Assembly (NCBI GenBank): GCA_000507305.1
Contig: DF239227.1
Location: 73,760 to 137,759 of the forward strand
From: Breviolum minutum Mf 1.05b.01
Lineage: Eukaryota > Sar > Dinophyceae > Suessiales > Symbiodiniaceae
DNA: 64,000 nucleotides
Direction of reading: 5' to 3'
The position numbers and the translations under genes are program-made. Numbering within the stretch: position 1 is the first letter of the stretch; each line of letters opens with the position of its first letter. This document shows, one piece after another, positions 50,070 through 61,646 of the stretch. The notes beneath the pieces were generated by a model. It was not told where the DNA came from. It worked only from the letters and a program-made list of their open reading frames with translations, and searched no databases.

Positions 50070-53000
50070 ATGGGTAAGCGAGGGGGTACACCGAAGTCCT
50101 CGCCTCCAGCGGCGAAAGTGCAGAAGCTCAACCTGAAGCCATGGGCCAGCAAAATGGTTAGCTGTGTCGAGTGCCTAAGCACGAATAATTCTTATATCTT
50201 CTTGTACTAAGACTGTTATGAAAAAATCATGTTTGGGTTTTGGAATTTGACTTTTGGTATTCACCCCACCCCATGTCTACGAAGGAATTTTGATCCTATG
50301 AAGGATGAACATCCAGTCCAGTGGCTCATAGACTCTTTGAAGCCCGAGATCTACAGCCCTATGAATGATTGGTTCCAGGAGGTTCTCAGAGAGCGTCCCT
50401 TTCAACCAGCTGATGTGGTGATGCCGGACCCAAACCCAGAAAGGTTGCGTTCCAAGTTTTAAGTTTACATAATAAAACAAAATAGTGTAAATAGAATTAA
50501 CCGAATCCGAAACAGCTTTAAATTCAGGGAGTTACAGTACCCCTTTTTTTCAAGCATCATGGGAGGACACACTTGGTGATGTGACATCAATGGAAATCCC
50601 AGCTTTGGCATTCACTGTTGCTGTTCCGGGTGATGGGTTGCCTTGCTTGGCTGATTGGGTGACTCATTCGATCTCTATATGGGCTACGGGATATGAAGGA
50701 TGGAGAGAATCTGTGGAGATTAAACCCCTTTGCGCTCAGGCTGGCAAGCCAATGGAGTTTGGGTGTCTTGAGGCTGCCAAGGGAAAGGGAAGAATGTCCA
50801 TCATCCTTTTTGCGATGGCCTACACCTACTTGAAGCTGAAAAACAACTTGGGGGACGAGGAGTTGCAGGAGTTTGGAAGGTAGCCTGATCCCAAAAAGAT
50901 CCACCAATACTACTTTATACATTTTGGGCTTGCCCGATATAAAAGGGTCACCTTTGGGGTACCGAAATTCCCAAATTCTCAAAGGTGATGCTCCGGGTGG
51001 GAGCGTCGCCTTTGTCATATTGGTTTCCCTACTACTTAAGGGTACATGTATTGGTTCCCTTTATAAAGGTTCTTTATCCAAAGCTTTTTGGGAAAGGTGA
51101 TGTTCTTACCGAGAACGTCGCCTTTAGGTAGATATATGTATTTTGCTTTTAGAGGCATCTTGACAAAGGTGATGTTCTTACCGAGAACGTCGCCTTGTGG
51201 TAGATATACCGATGGCACAAGGTGATGTTCTTGACGCGAGCGTCGTCCTTGGAGAATCTGGAATTCGGACTTGTCAAAGGTGATGCCTTTATGTTCCCCA
51301 GGGGGTTTCCCAATTTTGGGCTCCAATTGTTTCTACCAAATGCACATCAGGGATTTCACTTTGAATTCCACCCTCCAAAAAACATGTTACACAGTTGCAC
51401 ACACAATGACAATATGAGGTTCGCCACAAATAACCATCGAGACCCCACCAAAAAGGTCACCACCGACCACCATCGAGACCCCATCAAAATATGGCATTTA
51501 GTTTTAACAAAAGGGATTCTGAAAAAAGAGGGCTGATGGAGAAACCATAGTGTCGTAGTGTTATCATTTCTGATGACAACAAGTGTTAACATCTTGAACC
51601 TATGACTCGAGGGTAGCCACTTTGTGAATGAACGGCCATCTTGGTTTTCATCTGTCACTAAAGTGTACTGCTGTGTTGTACGCTTGCGGGTGAAATATTG
51701 AAATATGCAATAGACTGATGTGATTTTTTCTGGTTGGTTAGCATTGAAAACACCACACATAGGTACAACCACGCTATGTTGATGCTGATGGGAAAAGCAC
51801 TTTACTTACTGTTTATTTTCCGGCCACCAAAGCATAACATCATAGGACTGTAAAATGTTCCTTTGACCCCATCACACACTGCCCGATAGCTCCCACCAAG
51901 GTGGCTTCGAACTGCATTGCGGATCAAATGCACCTATGTTCCTCAAGCCGCTGATCAAGACTATGTTTGGCGACGCATCCAGGTTAGTCAGCAACAGGCT
52001 GAAAGGCAAAGAAAATCAGTCTTGCAAATGGCGATGATTTTCCACAATCGAACAGAGAAAATCATGCAGGACCTCAAAATTCTGATACGTTTTACTCTGA
52101 TACTTTTGGGCCCCTAAAGAAACAGAACTGGGACTTACCGGATTTTTGAAAAAATATCTTGAGATTCTCGGATTCTGTAGGAGACACCTGCTCTGGACTA
52201 CAAAGCAGCATGGAATGCAGCAGTAAGCGAGTTCAACAATTTTGGGCTGGCTGTTCATGATCCGAAACACCAAATAGACAAAACCACTTCAAATTTGATG
52301 TTCGGATTCAAGGTCAGGGTTTCAAATGGGGATGGTCTTTTGTCGGTTTGTTTGTGTTTTGGATGTTGGAAATAGGTCTAAATTGTTTTTCAAGAACATG
52401 TTCTTGAACATGAGAAAATATCTAAAAATCAGGTGGGAGTATCTGGAGAAGCCTGGCGGTTGATTCAGAAACACTTACACGTGTACAAGTTCGAGAACAG
52501 CGGCCGGGTGTTGAAAAAAAAAAAATCCTCTACCCTGACTTTGTCGAGTTGTTGTTTAAAGAGCCACGATTTATTTGATAATGTTTGCTTCAAAAAAATG
52601 TATAATATCCTTTCCCTCTCTGTCCCAAAAAACCGGTTACCCTGCAGCCTTCTGCCGAGAGACGCTTCTGAATGGCAGATGGCTTCTGGATGGCATTCCT
52701 AGCAATGCTGAAGGTTTCTGGCATGATGTTCTCAAGATGAATGCTGCAAAACAACATGTGTTTCTTCAGCGCATCCTTTTCATTTTCGAAATTACCCGGA
52801 GAAAAGCTGGAAAAGCCCAAATACTTCGGGTGAGTCAGGATGTTTGGGATATGGAGGCAAACGTATGCTGTCTAGCAATGGATGTCATGGAGGCTATGAA
52901 CTCAGCTAGGGATGACAACAATTTGGCGTTGTTTGAGGGTGATACAATGAAGGCCGTCCTCAACAGCTTCATTGAAGGGTACTTGGTCCCTACATAGTTT

Positions 53001-56000
53001 TCTAATGCTTTCTCGTTTGCCTGAACGTTTGATCTAACACAGGATTCAAATATACTGCTGCATCAATAGAATCAAAACCTACCCATTTACATATTTCTAT
53101 TCTTTAGTGATTTTGATTTGTACCATCTCAGGGACTACCATGAAGAGTTCAAAGCAGTGGTTGATGTTCGAGATCCTCTCTACAAACCGCACTTTACAAC
53201 CATGTGGCAAGATCATGTGAAGAAGGGTGATTCTTCAGGTACTAGCATGGCCAAGGCGGACGATGCTATCCAGTCCCTCCAGCTTTCCCAAAACAAGACT
53301 CAGTTTGAGGCAGACTCCTTGTCGCTGGCCAGGGACGCTTCAGTTCTCGCAAGCCTGTACAAGCAGCAAATGCGAAGCGACAGAAGCAACCGTTTAGCCA
53401 AAGTGATGCATATAAAACAGCAGAATGCAATCGGCTCAGGATTGGTTATGCAACATCTTGAAAAGAATGCCAAACACTTGGCAGGACCAATCGGGAATCT
53501 ATCCGCTGAGTTGGACAAGGTAGGGGTATAAGAAGGTATAATTATAGAATAATATACAATAGTATGTCTTTTCTAGGGAAACATTAACAGACTGACCTTG
53601 TGTGGATTGAAAATGTTGGAAGCAAAAACTACTAACGGTTCCCATCATTTGTGCGCAAAATGCTGCAATTTTAGTAGTGATCTTAATAAACTGGCTTATC
53701 AGGAATGTGTTTCAGCCCATGTTGGTTTCGTTGGTTTCAGTTTTAGGTTACAACAAAGTTTTTATGATATATCTATGGTTTATGGAAATCAATCATTCCT
53801 TATCATTTGTAATTTCCATGGACAATTATTGACCACAAACCCCTTAAGGTGATTCAGGCTTGCAAGAATGAAAGCCGAGCGGTGATCGTATGGGCGGATT
53901 TCATGAAGTTTGGGGTTCTGAGCAAAGATGACCTGAACCACGTCAGCAATCTGCTTGCCAAGACACTTTGTGCGATGCCAGAGAAATCAATCGGATTTGT
54001 CATTGCTCCTAGCTGCACTTCGGATCGTCGCAGTGGCTTGCGTGACGAGCTGAGGTGGGCTTTAGGTAAATCTCACCAGTATCAACTAGGTGGTTCAACT
54101 ATCTGACATAGATTTCTAAAAACGAGTAATGGGTCTGAGTTGTTTGTTTAGTAACTTTTACTAATGGATCTTGATCCGATCTCAGTGTATATTCTTGATG
54201 ACATCTAGATCATGATAATTCCATAGAATTCCATCTACCTTTCGGTCTTCGGGGAACAACCCACACATGAAACCTGGAAGGAGGGTGGAGGACAAGCTGG
54301 AGGCGAAGCATCTAGACTTTGAGTCCATATTTATTAGGTGCCAAGACCCCCCAACCACTAAGAAGGTGCCTCTGATGTTCCCAGGGTGGCTGGTGTTTCC
54401 TTCTGGAGTAGCATCAAATGTGTGGTCTGGTTGTCAGCTACTTCAGGACAAGTTCCTTGCTGTTAACAGAGTTTCATTCTTTTCAAGTTTCACCCCACAA
54501 GTAGAAAGTAGGCCCCTCCTTTAGGTGCTGAGGCAAAAGGTGTCTTCTTCGTTGTACATTCATCCAAGGTGCCTACGAGAATTGCTGCCATGGACCCCGG
54601 AATCTCAGTATGTTTGCCCAACAGCTGAAGTGTTACATGCTTCGGAAGGAACAAGGTGGGAAAAAGTTGGCTTCATGACTAAACCTTCAAAAGCAACGCA
54701 ATCATTTAATTCCGATGTATTGACTTCTTCAGTGACATAAAAAAATGCAGTACATTTGATTGCCTCAAAAAAGGTCTCCAAATTATGTTCTTCCATTGCC
54801 AGTTTTTTCTTTATAGAATTAATATTACAAACTAATCAGTCAAGCTACTTAGGGTCTATGTTATTTGACATCATCTTCCACCCATTTGCCAATGCCCTCC
54901 CAGGGCGCTGTCCTCTCCCCAAGAGCAAGCTCAACTGCTTTCCGGATCTCATTTGCCAGTTGGTATCCTGAGATCTCTTCTCCAGAATGCAGATGTGGGT
55001 GGGTGTTTGCAAGTGGTCCATTTCTCACCCTATGATGGCTGTCTTGAGAAAGAATGCTTGAAGTTTCATGTTGGGAACCCTTCACGTTACATCAAGTGCC
55101 TTTCTCTGACAACAAAGCTTGAATGGGCAAGCTATTCCGAAAAGATATGTGCCATGTTTTTGCTGGAGGATCAAACTGATTGAAAAGGGAGGTTTCAAAC
55201 TAAGCTGGTTTAAATCCTCAATGGATCGTGTTTTTTCCAATCAATCGTCGCCCATTGGTTTAGCTCAACTAGTATCCCATTTAGCTCAACTAGTATCTAC
55301 AACCCCAAAAAAAATCCTGCTGGAAGGACTGGAAAGGTGATTGCAAAATTCTTGGTCCAGATGTACGGCAATGGGACCCCAACCCTCCACCAGATGAGCT
55401 TTTGGACTTGAACAACATCCAGCTCAAGTTGGCCCAAATCAAAAGGAATCCCGAGAAGAAAGGTTGGGATGCTTTCCAAATCACCCTAACAAATGAAGTT
55501 CGAAGTCTCCACTTGAACGATCCAGTTTATGCACCCAACTGGAAGGAACTCATCACTGATTTTGACAAGAAGCCTCTTGCCGGGAACCGAAACCTCAGGT
55601 AACAAACGCTCGATTGACCCAGATTTCTGAAGGTTGGTATGTACTTGGACCAGGTTTCTTCTGATCAGGATACTAATTCAAGGGTTGTAGGGGTGGACCA
55701 ACCTTAGTTACAATTGGAAAAGTTAAAACATACTGCCAAGTGGGGTTAGACATCAAAATACCATCACCACTAAGTCACTAAGGTTTGGCACCTTAGCTTT
55801 TCATGCTGAGGTTTTGTGGAAACATGACCTCGCCGCAAGAAACTTGCACATCCATGGTCCCCATGGAAATTGAGCAAGAGGAATCTGTGGGGGCTTGGGT
55901 GGCTGAACCTACCACGCTTCCTGGCATGTTGGAGAAGTATATCGTGGAAAACAAGATGCCTGGTCGTGTGCCAGGCACGACCTTATTCATAGTACAAGCG

Positions 56001-56150
56001 AAGGCTCGTGATGGAAGCATTGAAGAAACAGTGGAAGGACAAACCCTGAAGATGTTTCTAGTCATTTGGTTGCAACAAATCCATGTGCCAAGGATACATC
56101 AAGGTTCATTTTTGTTCGCGCAAACAAACATCCAGGGTACGATCTTTTAA
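50070..56150 (+). CDS. long multi-exon gene of unknown function
   Basis: The start is ATG 50070 (MGKRGGTPKSSPPAAKVQKL), exon to 50156 with donor atg|gttagc. Protein-like exons with splice signals follow: about 50287-50442 (DEHPVQWLIDSLKPE), 50550-50880 (LAFTVAVPGDGLPCLADW), 51893-51990 (KCTYVPQAADQDYVWRRIQ), 52183-52311 (LDYKAAWNAAVSEFNNFG), 52431-52506, 52650-52980 (DGIPSNAEGFWHDVLKMN), and 53108-53519, a helical Gln/Ser-rich stretch. Further exons lie at 53851-54065 (VIVWADFMKFGVLSKDDL), 54273-54450, 54525-54685, 54955-55165, 55315-55600 and 55803-56150. I do not recognise the family. Near-continuous open exons in one direction make a real gene likely. It could be two genes. The large intron after 50880 carries the hairpin family. 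Confidence 0.5.
50980..51251 (+). repeat. family of four intronic hairpins with conserved stems
   Basis: Unit 1 has arms 50980-50994 and 51000-51014 (15 bp). Unit 2 has arms 51093-51106 and 51112-51125 (14 bp). Unit 3 has arms 51166-51178 and 51184-51196 (13 bp). Unit 4, near 51218-51251, is imperfect. Units 1-3 all have five-base loops. Each intact stem pairs AAGGTGATG with CGTCGCCTT, using two G-U pairs at the same positions. Those pairs exist only in a plus-strand RNA, the direction of the surrounding gene. The distal stem varies (CTCC/GGAG against TTCT/AGAA) with pairing kept. Confidence 0.8.
51537..51890. other. intron of the unknown gene, nothing recognised
   Basis: No convincing exon, repeat or RNA. 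A short direct repeat (ACCATCGAGACCCCA at about 51433 and 51469) lies just upstream. Confidence 0.35.
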
Positions 56151-56579
56151 AATCATGATCACCTCAACATATAATGATAAAGTAGGTACTGAAGAATCCT
56201 CAAAGCGACCCAAAAGTTCGAACTGACGGGGTTTGAGGCATGTCACCAGGACACGGAGATCAGTGAGAAGGAATTTCAGATTTGCCACGGCAAAAGTACT
56301 TTTTTGAAGCCCGAGAAGGTTGCAAAAATGCAACGTGAACATACTGGTGCAGGCTGGGTTTGGATTTTCATGATACCTTAAAACCAACTCATCACTGACA
56401 AGTATTTCAAACACATGTGATGACAAAGTTATGTTTTAGCCTAAGATCGGAAAACCAACCTGTTCTACTTCACTTGTGATGGCAAAACATGAGTTGATAT
56501 CTTGTAGTGCCTCAGCCGGTTCATAGCCTTCAACCTACGGTGTGTGCGTGACACCCCTCGCATCCCAGCTTAGCTCGGA

Positions 56580-58434
56580 ATGGCTCTTACTTTGGATGCT
56601 GTTTTGGCGAAACATGGTGTCCGCCAGGACCCTCTTGAAACCCAAGTCTTGTTACCCATCAATAGTTTCGGGTTCCAGGTAGTTTGTTACCCCTTGAACT
56701 CTTATGTTCCTTTACATTGAAATATCTTGAAATTTAAATGTGTTTCAAGAACATGGCACAAAACTCAATTGCAGGACATGGAAAAAATGATAGTGGAAGA
56801 CCCTGGTGCCCTTCAGACGCCCAGCCCAAATACAGCTGCCAAGTACTCAGAAACCGATCTTGAGTTTTGTTTCACTTGTGAGATTTTGCAATAATGAAAG
56901 ATTCTAACGCTCATTACTGTATCTAGATTTACGTTTTGCTAGGATCCTCCCTGGAACTTTTTGGATGGAACTTTGTACGGCTTGAGGCTGGTACCTTCAC
57001 CCCCGAATCCAGTTCAAGTGCCGCCAAGCTTCCACTCCGGGCAACAGACTTGACACGTTCCAAATCGCAGAGAAACCTGAGCACCGCAGAGGTTGCCAAG
57101 TTGAAAAGTAAAGTGATGGAAGCAGAGAACACCAATAAATCCAAGAGCATGGAAAAACAGGATGCACCGAAGTCAGCATTGCCTGGAAAAGTCCATACCA
57201 AAGCTTCCCCTAAAGCTTCCCCTAAGGGCAAGTCAGCCCCACGTCCTAGGGTGAGATTGGGAAGGGGAATGGCTGCCAAGTTAGCGTGCAAACAGCTGTT
57301 GCAAGCTTTGGCTACCCCTGCTACTGCTACTTCCAGCAAGACTGCCCCGAAGACAACCAAAGGTGGGGCTACTGCTACTTCCGGCAAGACTGCCCAAAAG
57401 ACAAACAAAAGTAAGGCCAAGGCCAAGGCGAACCCCAAGGCGAAGGCCAGGATATTTTGGTCATTCAAACAAAACCAAACGAATCAAGGAAAAATGTCAT
57501 TTACATTGACATACTGCTTTTAGATCTGATACAACATGTCTTGATTAAGTACCACTTCCCCTGTTATGGTTTTGACACTTCCTGCCATAGAGGCCGGCTC
57601 CAAGTCTCAGCCTTCCAAGCCAAGCAGCCGCAAGCGAAAGATCGATGATGAGAAGCTGGAGGCCTTATTGCAAGAAAACCAGTTGTCTTCCAGCAATGCA
57701 CATCAAACTATTGCTTGAAGTAATTGATAACTTTGATACCTTAGATCGATTCGTGGCTCTTAATACTTTGATTTCTGAGGTTCTTTGTTAGTTGTAATGT
57801 GCATGACCTACCAACATCCAGGCAGAGGATGCTGAATCATCTGAAGAAATTCAGGTGTTGGATGAGATGGCTGTGGCAACACAGGATGATCGTGATGGTT
57901 CTGAATCATCTGACGCTCGTTCAAAGACAACAATTGATGGACAGGAAGAACGTTATTATGTCATGCCAAAGAATGAGAAGAATCCCATGCCAAAGCGTGA
58001 GAAGAATCCCATGCCAAAGCGTGAGAAGAAGCGTGAGAAGCGTGAGGAGCGTGAGGAGCACGCACCTGTGAACATGCGTGAGATGTATTGGAAGGTTGTC
58101 CATGAGGCCCAGACCCAGATTCGCAAAGCCAACCCGGGGATGGCTGCAAAGGAGGTCCTGAAGCTGGCCCGCGCTGAGTGCTTTGGAGGCATCAAGTGTA
58201 AATGTGAAATCATCTCCACTTGTCATCCTATTGTCTATTTTTTTGAATCCTGCAACCCGTTAAGTACAAACATACTGTAGTCACAAGATCTCCACCCGGT
58301 TTTTTGAATGATATTGGTTGCAAATAAGGTGGGAGAATCATCCGGAGCGAATCAACATCCTCAAGCAGATGTCTCCGAGTGATTTGTCCAAGCGCCGTAT
58401 GACCCCTAATGCAACCAGAAAAACGAAGGATTGA
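56580..58434 (+). CDS. basic Lys/Ala-rich nuclear-type protein, spliced, unknown function
   Basis: Starts at ATG 56580 (MALTLDAVLAKHGVRQ), donor ccag|gtagtt near 56680. Exon 2 (about 56775-56875, DMEKMIVEDPGAL) follows. Exon 3 (about 56941-57450) is very rich in Lys, Ala, Ser and Thr (SKTAPKTTKG, KSKAKAKANPKAKA), like a linker-histone tail. Then come a short exon near 57590-57650 (SSRKRKIDDEKLEALLQ) and an exon at 57822-58198. The last starts acidic, carries a tandem EKNPMPKR/EKKREKREE repeat, and ends with MYWKVVHEAQTQIRKANPG and VLKLARAE. The last exon (about 58330-58434) encodes NHPERINILKQMSP and a stop at 58432. The composition suggests nucleic-acid binding in the nucleus. The C-terminal block is vaguely HMG-like, but I cannot name it. 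Confidence 0.5.
57976..58059 (+). repeat. in-frame tandem repeat encoding Lys/Arg/Glu-rich units
   Basis: A 24-base unit encoding EKNPMPKR appears twice and degenerates into short gcgtgag(g/a)ag units. It lies within the last but one exon of the basic protein gene and is in frame. Confidence 0.75.
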
Positions 58435-58934
58435 ACAACGAAGCCTTTAGATCGAATGCACCACCTTTAGCACTTCGTCCCGTGCCCACTGAGAGGAAAG
58501 TAGCTACTGTACGACTTATGTTACTGAAGTTGCATGCAATAAACCTTTACGTGATAGACCAACAATTCAAAAGGTTCTTTGGTTCCCATTGTGGCACTTA
58601 GAAGCGAAGGGGCTGTGATAGTGGTGTCCGTTTTGGACGTTTTGGGGCGAACTCTTACTCGCTCACTGTTTGTTCAGTGAGACTTACATAGCATTACCTG
58701 CGTTGGAGCATCAACATGGCACAAGGGAGAAAAACAGAGACTAGGGATGACCACCCTCCGCACTGAATTGAATACGAGTGTTTCTTTGCAAGCCACATGG
58801 TGTGCTTCACTGACTGCATACAACAAAACCTATCCACTGATTGAGTTCATGGTCATGTTCTAAGACAACAAAGCTGACTTAGTGATTGATTTCGTTATCA
58901 CATCCTGTGGTTTGATTGTTGGCCAGGGGATCCG
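58435..58934. other. intergenic, nothing recognised
   Basis: About 500 bases between two plus-strand genes. No open frame, repeat or RNA gene could be supported. Confidence 0.4.
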
Positions 58935-59782
58935 ATGGCCTTTACGATTCCATGCAAATGGACCTCGGATCTAGCCAAAGTGGTATTAGAAATGCCCGTG
59001 GAGTCCTCCAAGGCAACCAAGGATGCAGACCCATGCGAGCTTAGGAGCTTGTTCCAGGAGTTCGAAGAATCCAACATAGTGGATGCGAGCCTGTATCAGC
59101 ATTCAGTGGAGCGTCCAGGGGCAGACCAATCTGATGATGCAGGTTGGGTGTGAAAAAATGAAATCGACACAAAGAAATCTTGAAGAAATCAAATGAAATC
59201 GAATTTTGTTTCATCGGCAGGATTCACTTACAATTGTTTTGATATTCACTTTCATCATGAAAGAAACTATTTCCAGTGGATGCCACATAATGTATGATAT
59301 CTGTATTACAGTATTTAAATGTTTGGGGTATGGGGCCAACCCTATCTGGTTGACAGGTCATGACTTCTACATTGTGAAGCCAGACAAGACTGTACCGATC
59401 TTTTCCTACACCCCTGGTCTTGCGAATATGAAGTTTTCTAGTGCTGCAAGTGCCTTCTCCAGCCAGGCATGGCATATCATTGCACCATGGCTCACACATG
59501 TGTAATCATGTGAAGATTAGATTTAGGTTTGTCTTCCTCTTTTGATTCAGAATCCAAAGCATCATTGAATACTATCTGCACTCAGTCGCCAAAACGTAGA
59601 TCTATTAAGCAGTCTATTGAAATGTTTTCGCCTGCAGCCTTGGTCCATGTCAGGTGTTGGATGCCAGCAAGATGCTGATCAAATATTGGCGAGTGCAGTA
59701 TTTGAAAGCTGAGAAGGACTTTGGAAGTGATTTAGTAAAGCTAATTTCGGATCCAAAATCCAATGAAAGTTCAGGATGGTAG
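58935..59782 (+). CDS. small spliced gene of unknown function
   Basis: Begins at ATG 58935 (MAFTIPCKWTSDLAKVVLEM), with a first exon to about 59141 rich in acidic residues (donor gatgcag|gttggg). The second exon starts after tgacag at about 59358 (GHDFYIVKPDKTVPIFSYTP) and runs to about 59490. The third begins after gtcag at about 59651 (VLDASKMLIKYWRVQYLKAE) and ends with the stop at 59780-59782. The product would be about 150 residues and soluble, with no membrane segment or motif I recognise. It lies in the same direction as the other four genes of the insert and is the last before the right end. Confidence 0.45.
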
Positions 59783-59970
59783 CCCCATTGACTTTAAAAT
59801 AGTGACCTTAAAACAAGTCATTTCTGGTAAGTAAGGTGATTCAAGTTTTCCAGTTTGAGACTATTTGCTAGCCTCACCCCACTGCAGCAGGAGGTGCGAC
59901 CGCGAAGCTTGGCAATTATCTTTTGATAGCCAAATTTTATCTAAAGTAACAATCTAAAGTCTCAATGAAC

Positions 59971-60021
59971 GTTTGATCGTTTGACCGCGAAGCGTGGCAA
60001 TATCTACATGAACGATCAAAC
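59971..60021. repeat. 11-bp perfect inverted repeat
   Basis: GTTTGATCGTT at 59971-59981 and AACGATCAAAC at 60011-60021, with a 29-base spacer. Confidence 0.75.
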
Positions 60022-60373
60022 ACAATTAATTCATTCGCATCCTGGAGTTTTTTGAAAAAATCTTGAGCTCAGGTAAGCCTCTCTACTTTCTTCGCGAAGG
60101 TTTGACCATGGTTGCTGATCAAGTGGTGCGACTGGTATGATGTCATTTTGATTTTGAGTCGATCACTCTGAAAGAGTGAATGGGGAAGCCCCATGATGAC
60201 ATTGTGAATACATAGAAAAAAGTCTTCCAAACAAATGATACTAATTCATATACTGATACTGACTGTGTTGATTTGAATTTATGTCATCCTGATGGTTTGG
60301 GTTTGATAGAAATCACTTGGCCACAACTCCAAGTGCGAAAACCGCAGAGACAAAGAGTGAGTGAGGAAAAAAT

Positions 60374-60436
60374 GGCAAGCAACTTCTCCAGAAGGGATCT
60401 TTTTTTGGCAAGCAATTTCTCCAGAAGGGATCTTTG
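60374..60436 (+). repeat. tandem duplication of about 30 bp
   Basis: Units 60374-60403 and 60407-60436 share ggcaagcaa(c/t)ttctccag and gaagggatcttt. One base differs in the first part and the run of T varies. Confidence 0.8.
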
Positions 60437-60547
60437 GTTGTTCAAACCCAAGAGGTTGGAGACCATTGAAAAAGAAAATATCATTATATATTCAAGAATA
60501 TCTAATTACTGAGGAAGAGAAACAAAGGTATCAATTAAAATGGTTCA

Positions 60548-60579
60548 GGTATCGAATACAATGAATTGGACTTATATGC
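60548..60579 (-). repeat. right candidate terminal inverted repeat
   Basis: The reverse complement starts GCATATAAGTCC and matches the left repeat (41647-41677) at 23 of 31 positions. Host intron sequence resembling copy B (gattcaaaa-ccaaaac) resumes from about 60588. Confidence 0.5.
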
Positions 60580-60582
60580 TGT

Positions 60583-61646
60583 TTATAGATTCAAAAGCCA
60601 AAACTTTAAAACCAAACATACAAGCTTTCACGGCCTGGATGCCTTCTGCTAATGTTCCGTCTCTCCAGGAACCACGGAGGCAGCTCCTTTGGACAGGGAT
60701 GGACATCCTGCACCCCTGCACCATCTGGGATGTACCAAACCCTGTCAGTATCATCAACAGTAACAAAGCAGACAAAGTTAGGAACTTTCATGACAGCTGG
60801 GGGGTATGTGTACCTTCCAATGTCACCTCCAGAAGCTCGGGTGCCGCTCCTGGACCGGCACAACATCCAACTCCAGCACCGTGGCCCACATCAGCCGCTG
60901 CTGGCCGTTGAGGTGCGGCCAACTCAGGGCTTCATGCGCCAAGTTCCTCAGGCGTTGCATGAAGGCAGCGTCACGTTCATCCAAACCTGGGCTGCCCAGG
61001 CAGTGGGAGGCCCCATACAAGAGCGTGATGAAGGGAGGTCAACAAGGGCACTAGCCACTAGCCATTAGCCATGGGTATAGTACTACAGCATGGTATGTAC
61101 TACATGAGTTCCAAACACTTTCTGCTTGTACCACAGCTCACACGTCACGAGTGAAGAACAATTGCAGTCTTGAAACCACCTGATCGAGAAGAACCTTCAA
61201 TGCAGGACCTCCGTAGTCTGCAATGCCGTGTCCTGATGACAGTGGCAAGAGTTGGGAAGGGAGTGGGAAGTGGAAGAACTAGAAACGTCATGAAACAATC
61301 TAGAAACCAATAGCAGTGGGCATCTGCTGAGTTTTCTAAAAATATAAAATTGCATTGAATTTACCCCTACATAACCCTACACGAAGCAAAAGAGACACAC
61401 CCCACAAGTCATGGAACCTGAAGCTTTTCCATCCTTGACACTCTTAACACAAAATGACTGACTGGCTCCATACGTAATCCTAACATGAAAACAAAGCTGC
61501 AAAGAGAGAGTCCTTTCAAAACTGCGCCACGAAGTTGCAAAGGCTGCCCTTTCATGCAACACGGAACTAGCTGCAGCAATTGCCACAACGATCCAAAACA
61601 GAGGCCGCTTGGAACTGGAAACCCCAGCAATACGGCATCGTCTCAT
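60583..61646 (-). CDS. DEAH-box helicase copy G, 5' part (exons 1-4)
   Basis: These are the missing 5' exons of copy G, in the same order and direction as in the other units. Exon 1 starts at ATG 61646 (MRRCRIAGVSSSKRPLFW) with a hydrophobic core IVVAIAAASSVL and then HERAAFATSW. Exon 2 lies near 61225-61145, exon 3 near 60987-60833 (GLDERDAAFMQRLRNLAHEA, ending FW at a GT donor), and exon 4 near 60750-60640 (VQDVHPCPKELPPWFLER). Exon 4 seems to carry eight extra bases just after its acceptor (a ggtgcagg duplication), which would shift the frame. The rest of the gene is at 38063-41646, beyond the 18.9-kb insertion. Confidence 0.6.

Larger units (their letters stand above)
59783..60547. other. 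gene-free right end of the candidate element, with short repeats
   Basis: No gene. It has a 19-base direct repeat with one mismatch (gaccgcgaagc-tggcaat, 59898-59916 and 59983-60001), an 11-bp perfect inverted repeat and a tandem 33-base repeat. Such subterminal repeats are common transposase-binding regions, but that role is inference here. Confidence 0.45.
41647..60579 (+). mobile_element. candidate 18.9-kb mobile element with five spliced genes, inserted in helicase copy G
   Basis: Helicase copy G is collinear with its paralogues up to about 41646 and resumes at about 60583, both sides within the exon 4/5 intron. Between them lies DNA unrelated to the array. The ends show candidate terminal inverted repeats: 41647-41677 against the reverse complement of 60548-60579, 23 of 31 positions matching, including a perfect ATATAAGTC near the tip. 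Flanking tcatagaat (41638-41646) and ttatagatt (60583-60591) could be a decayed 9-bp target-site duplication. The genes inside are a DDE-transposase-like gene, a cytosine DNA methyltransferase and three unrecognised genes, all on plus. No N interrupts the insert. Without a second copy the limits stay tentative. Confidence 0.6.
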
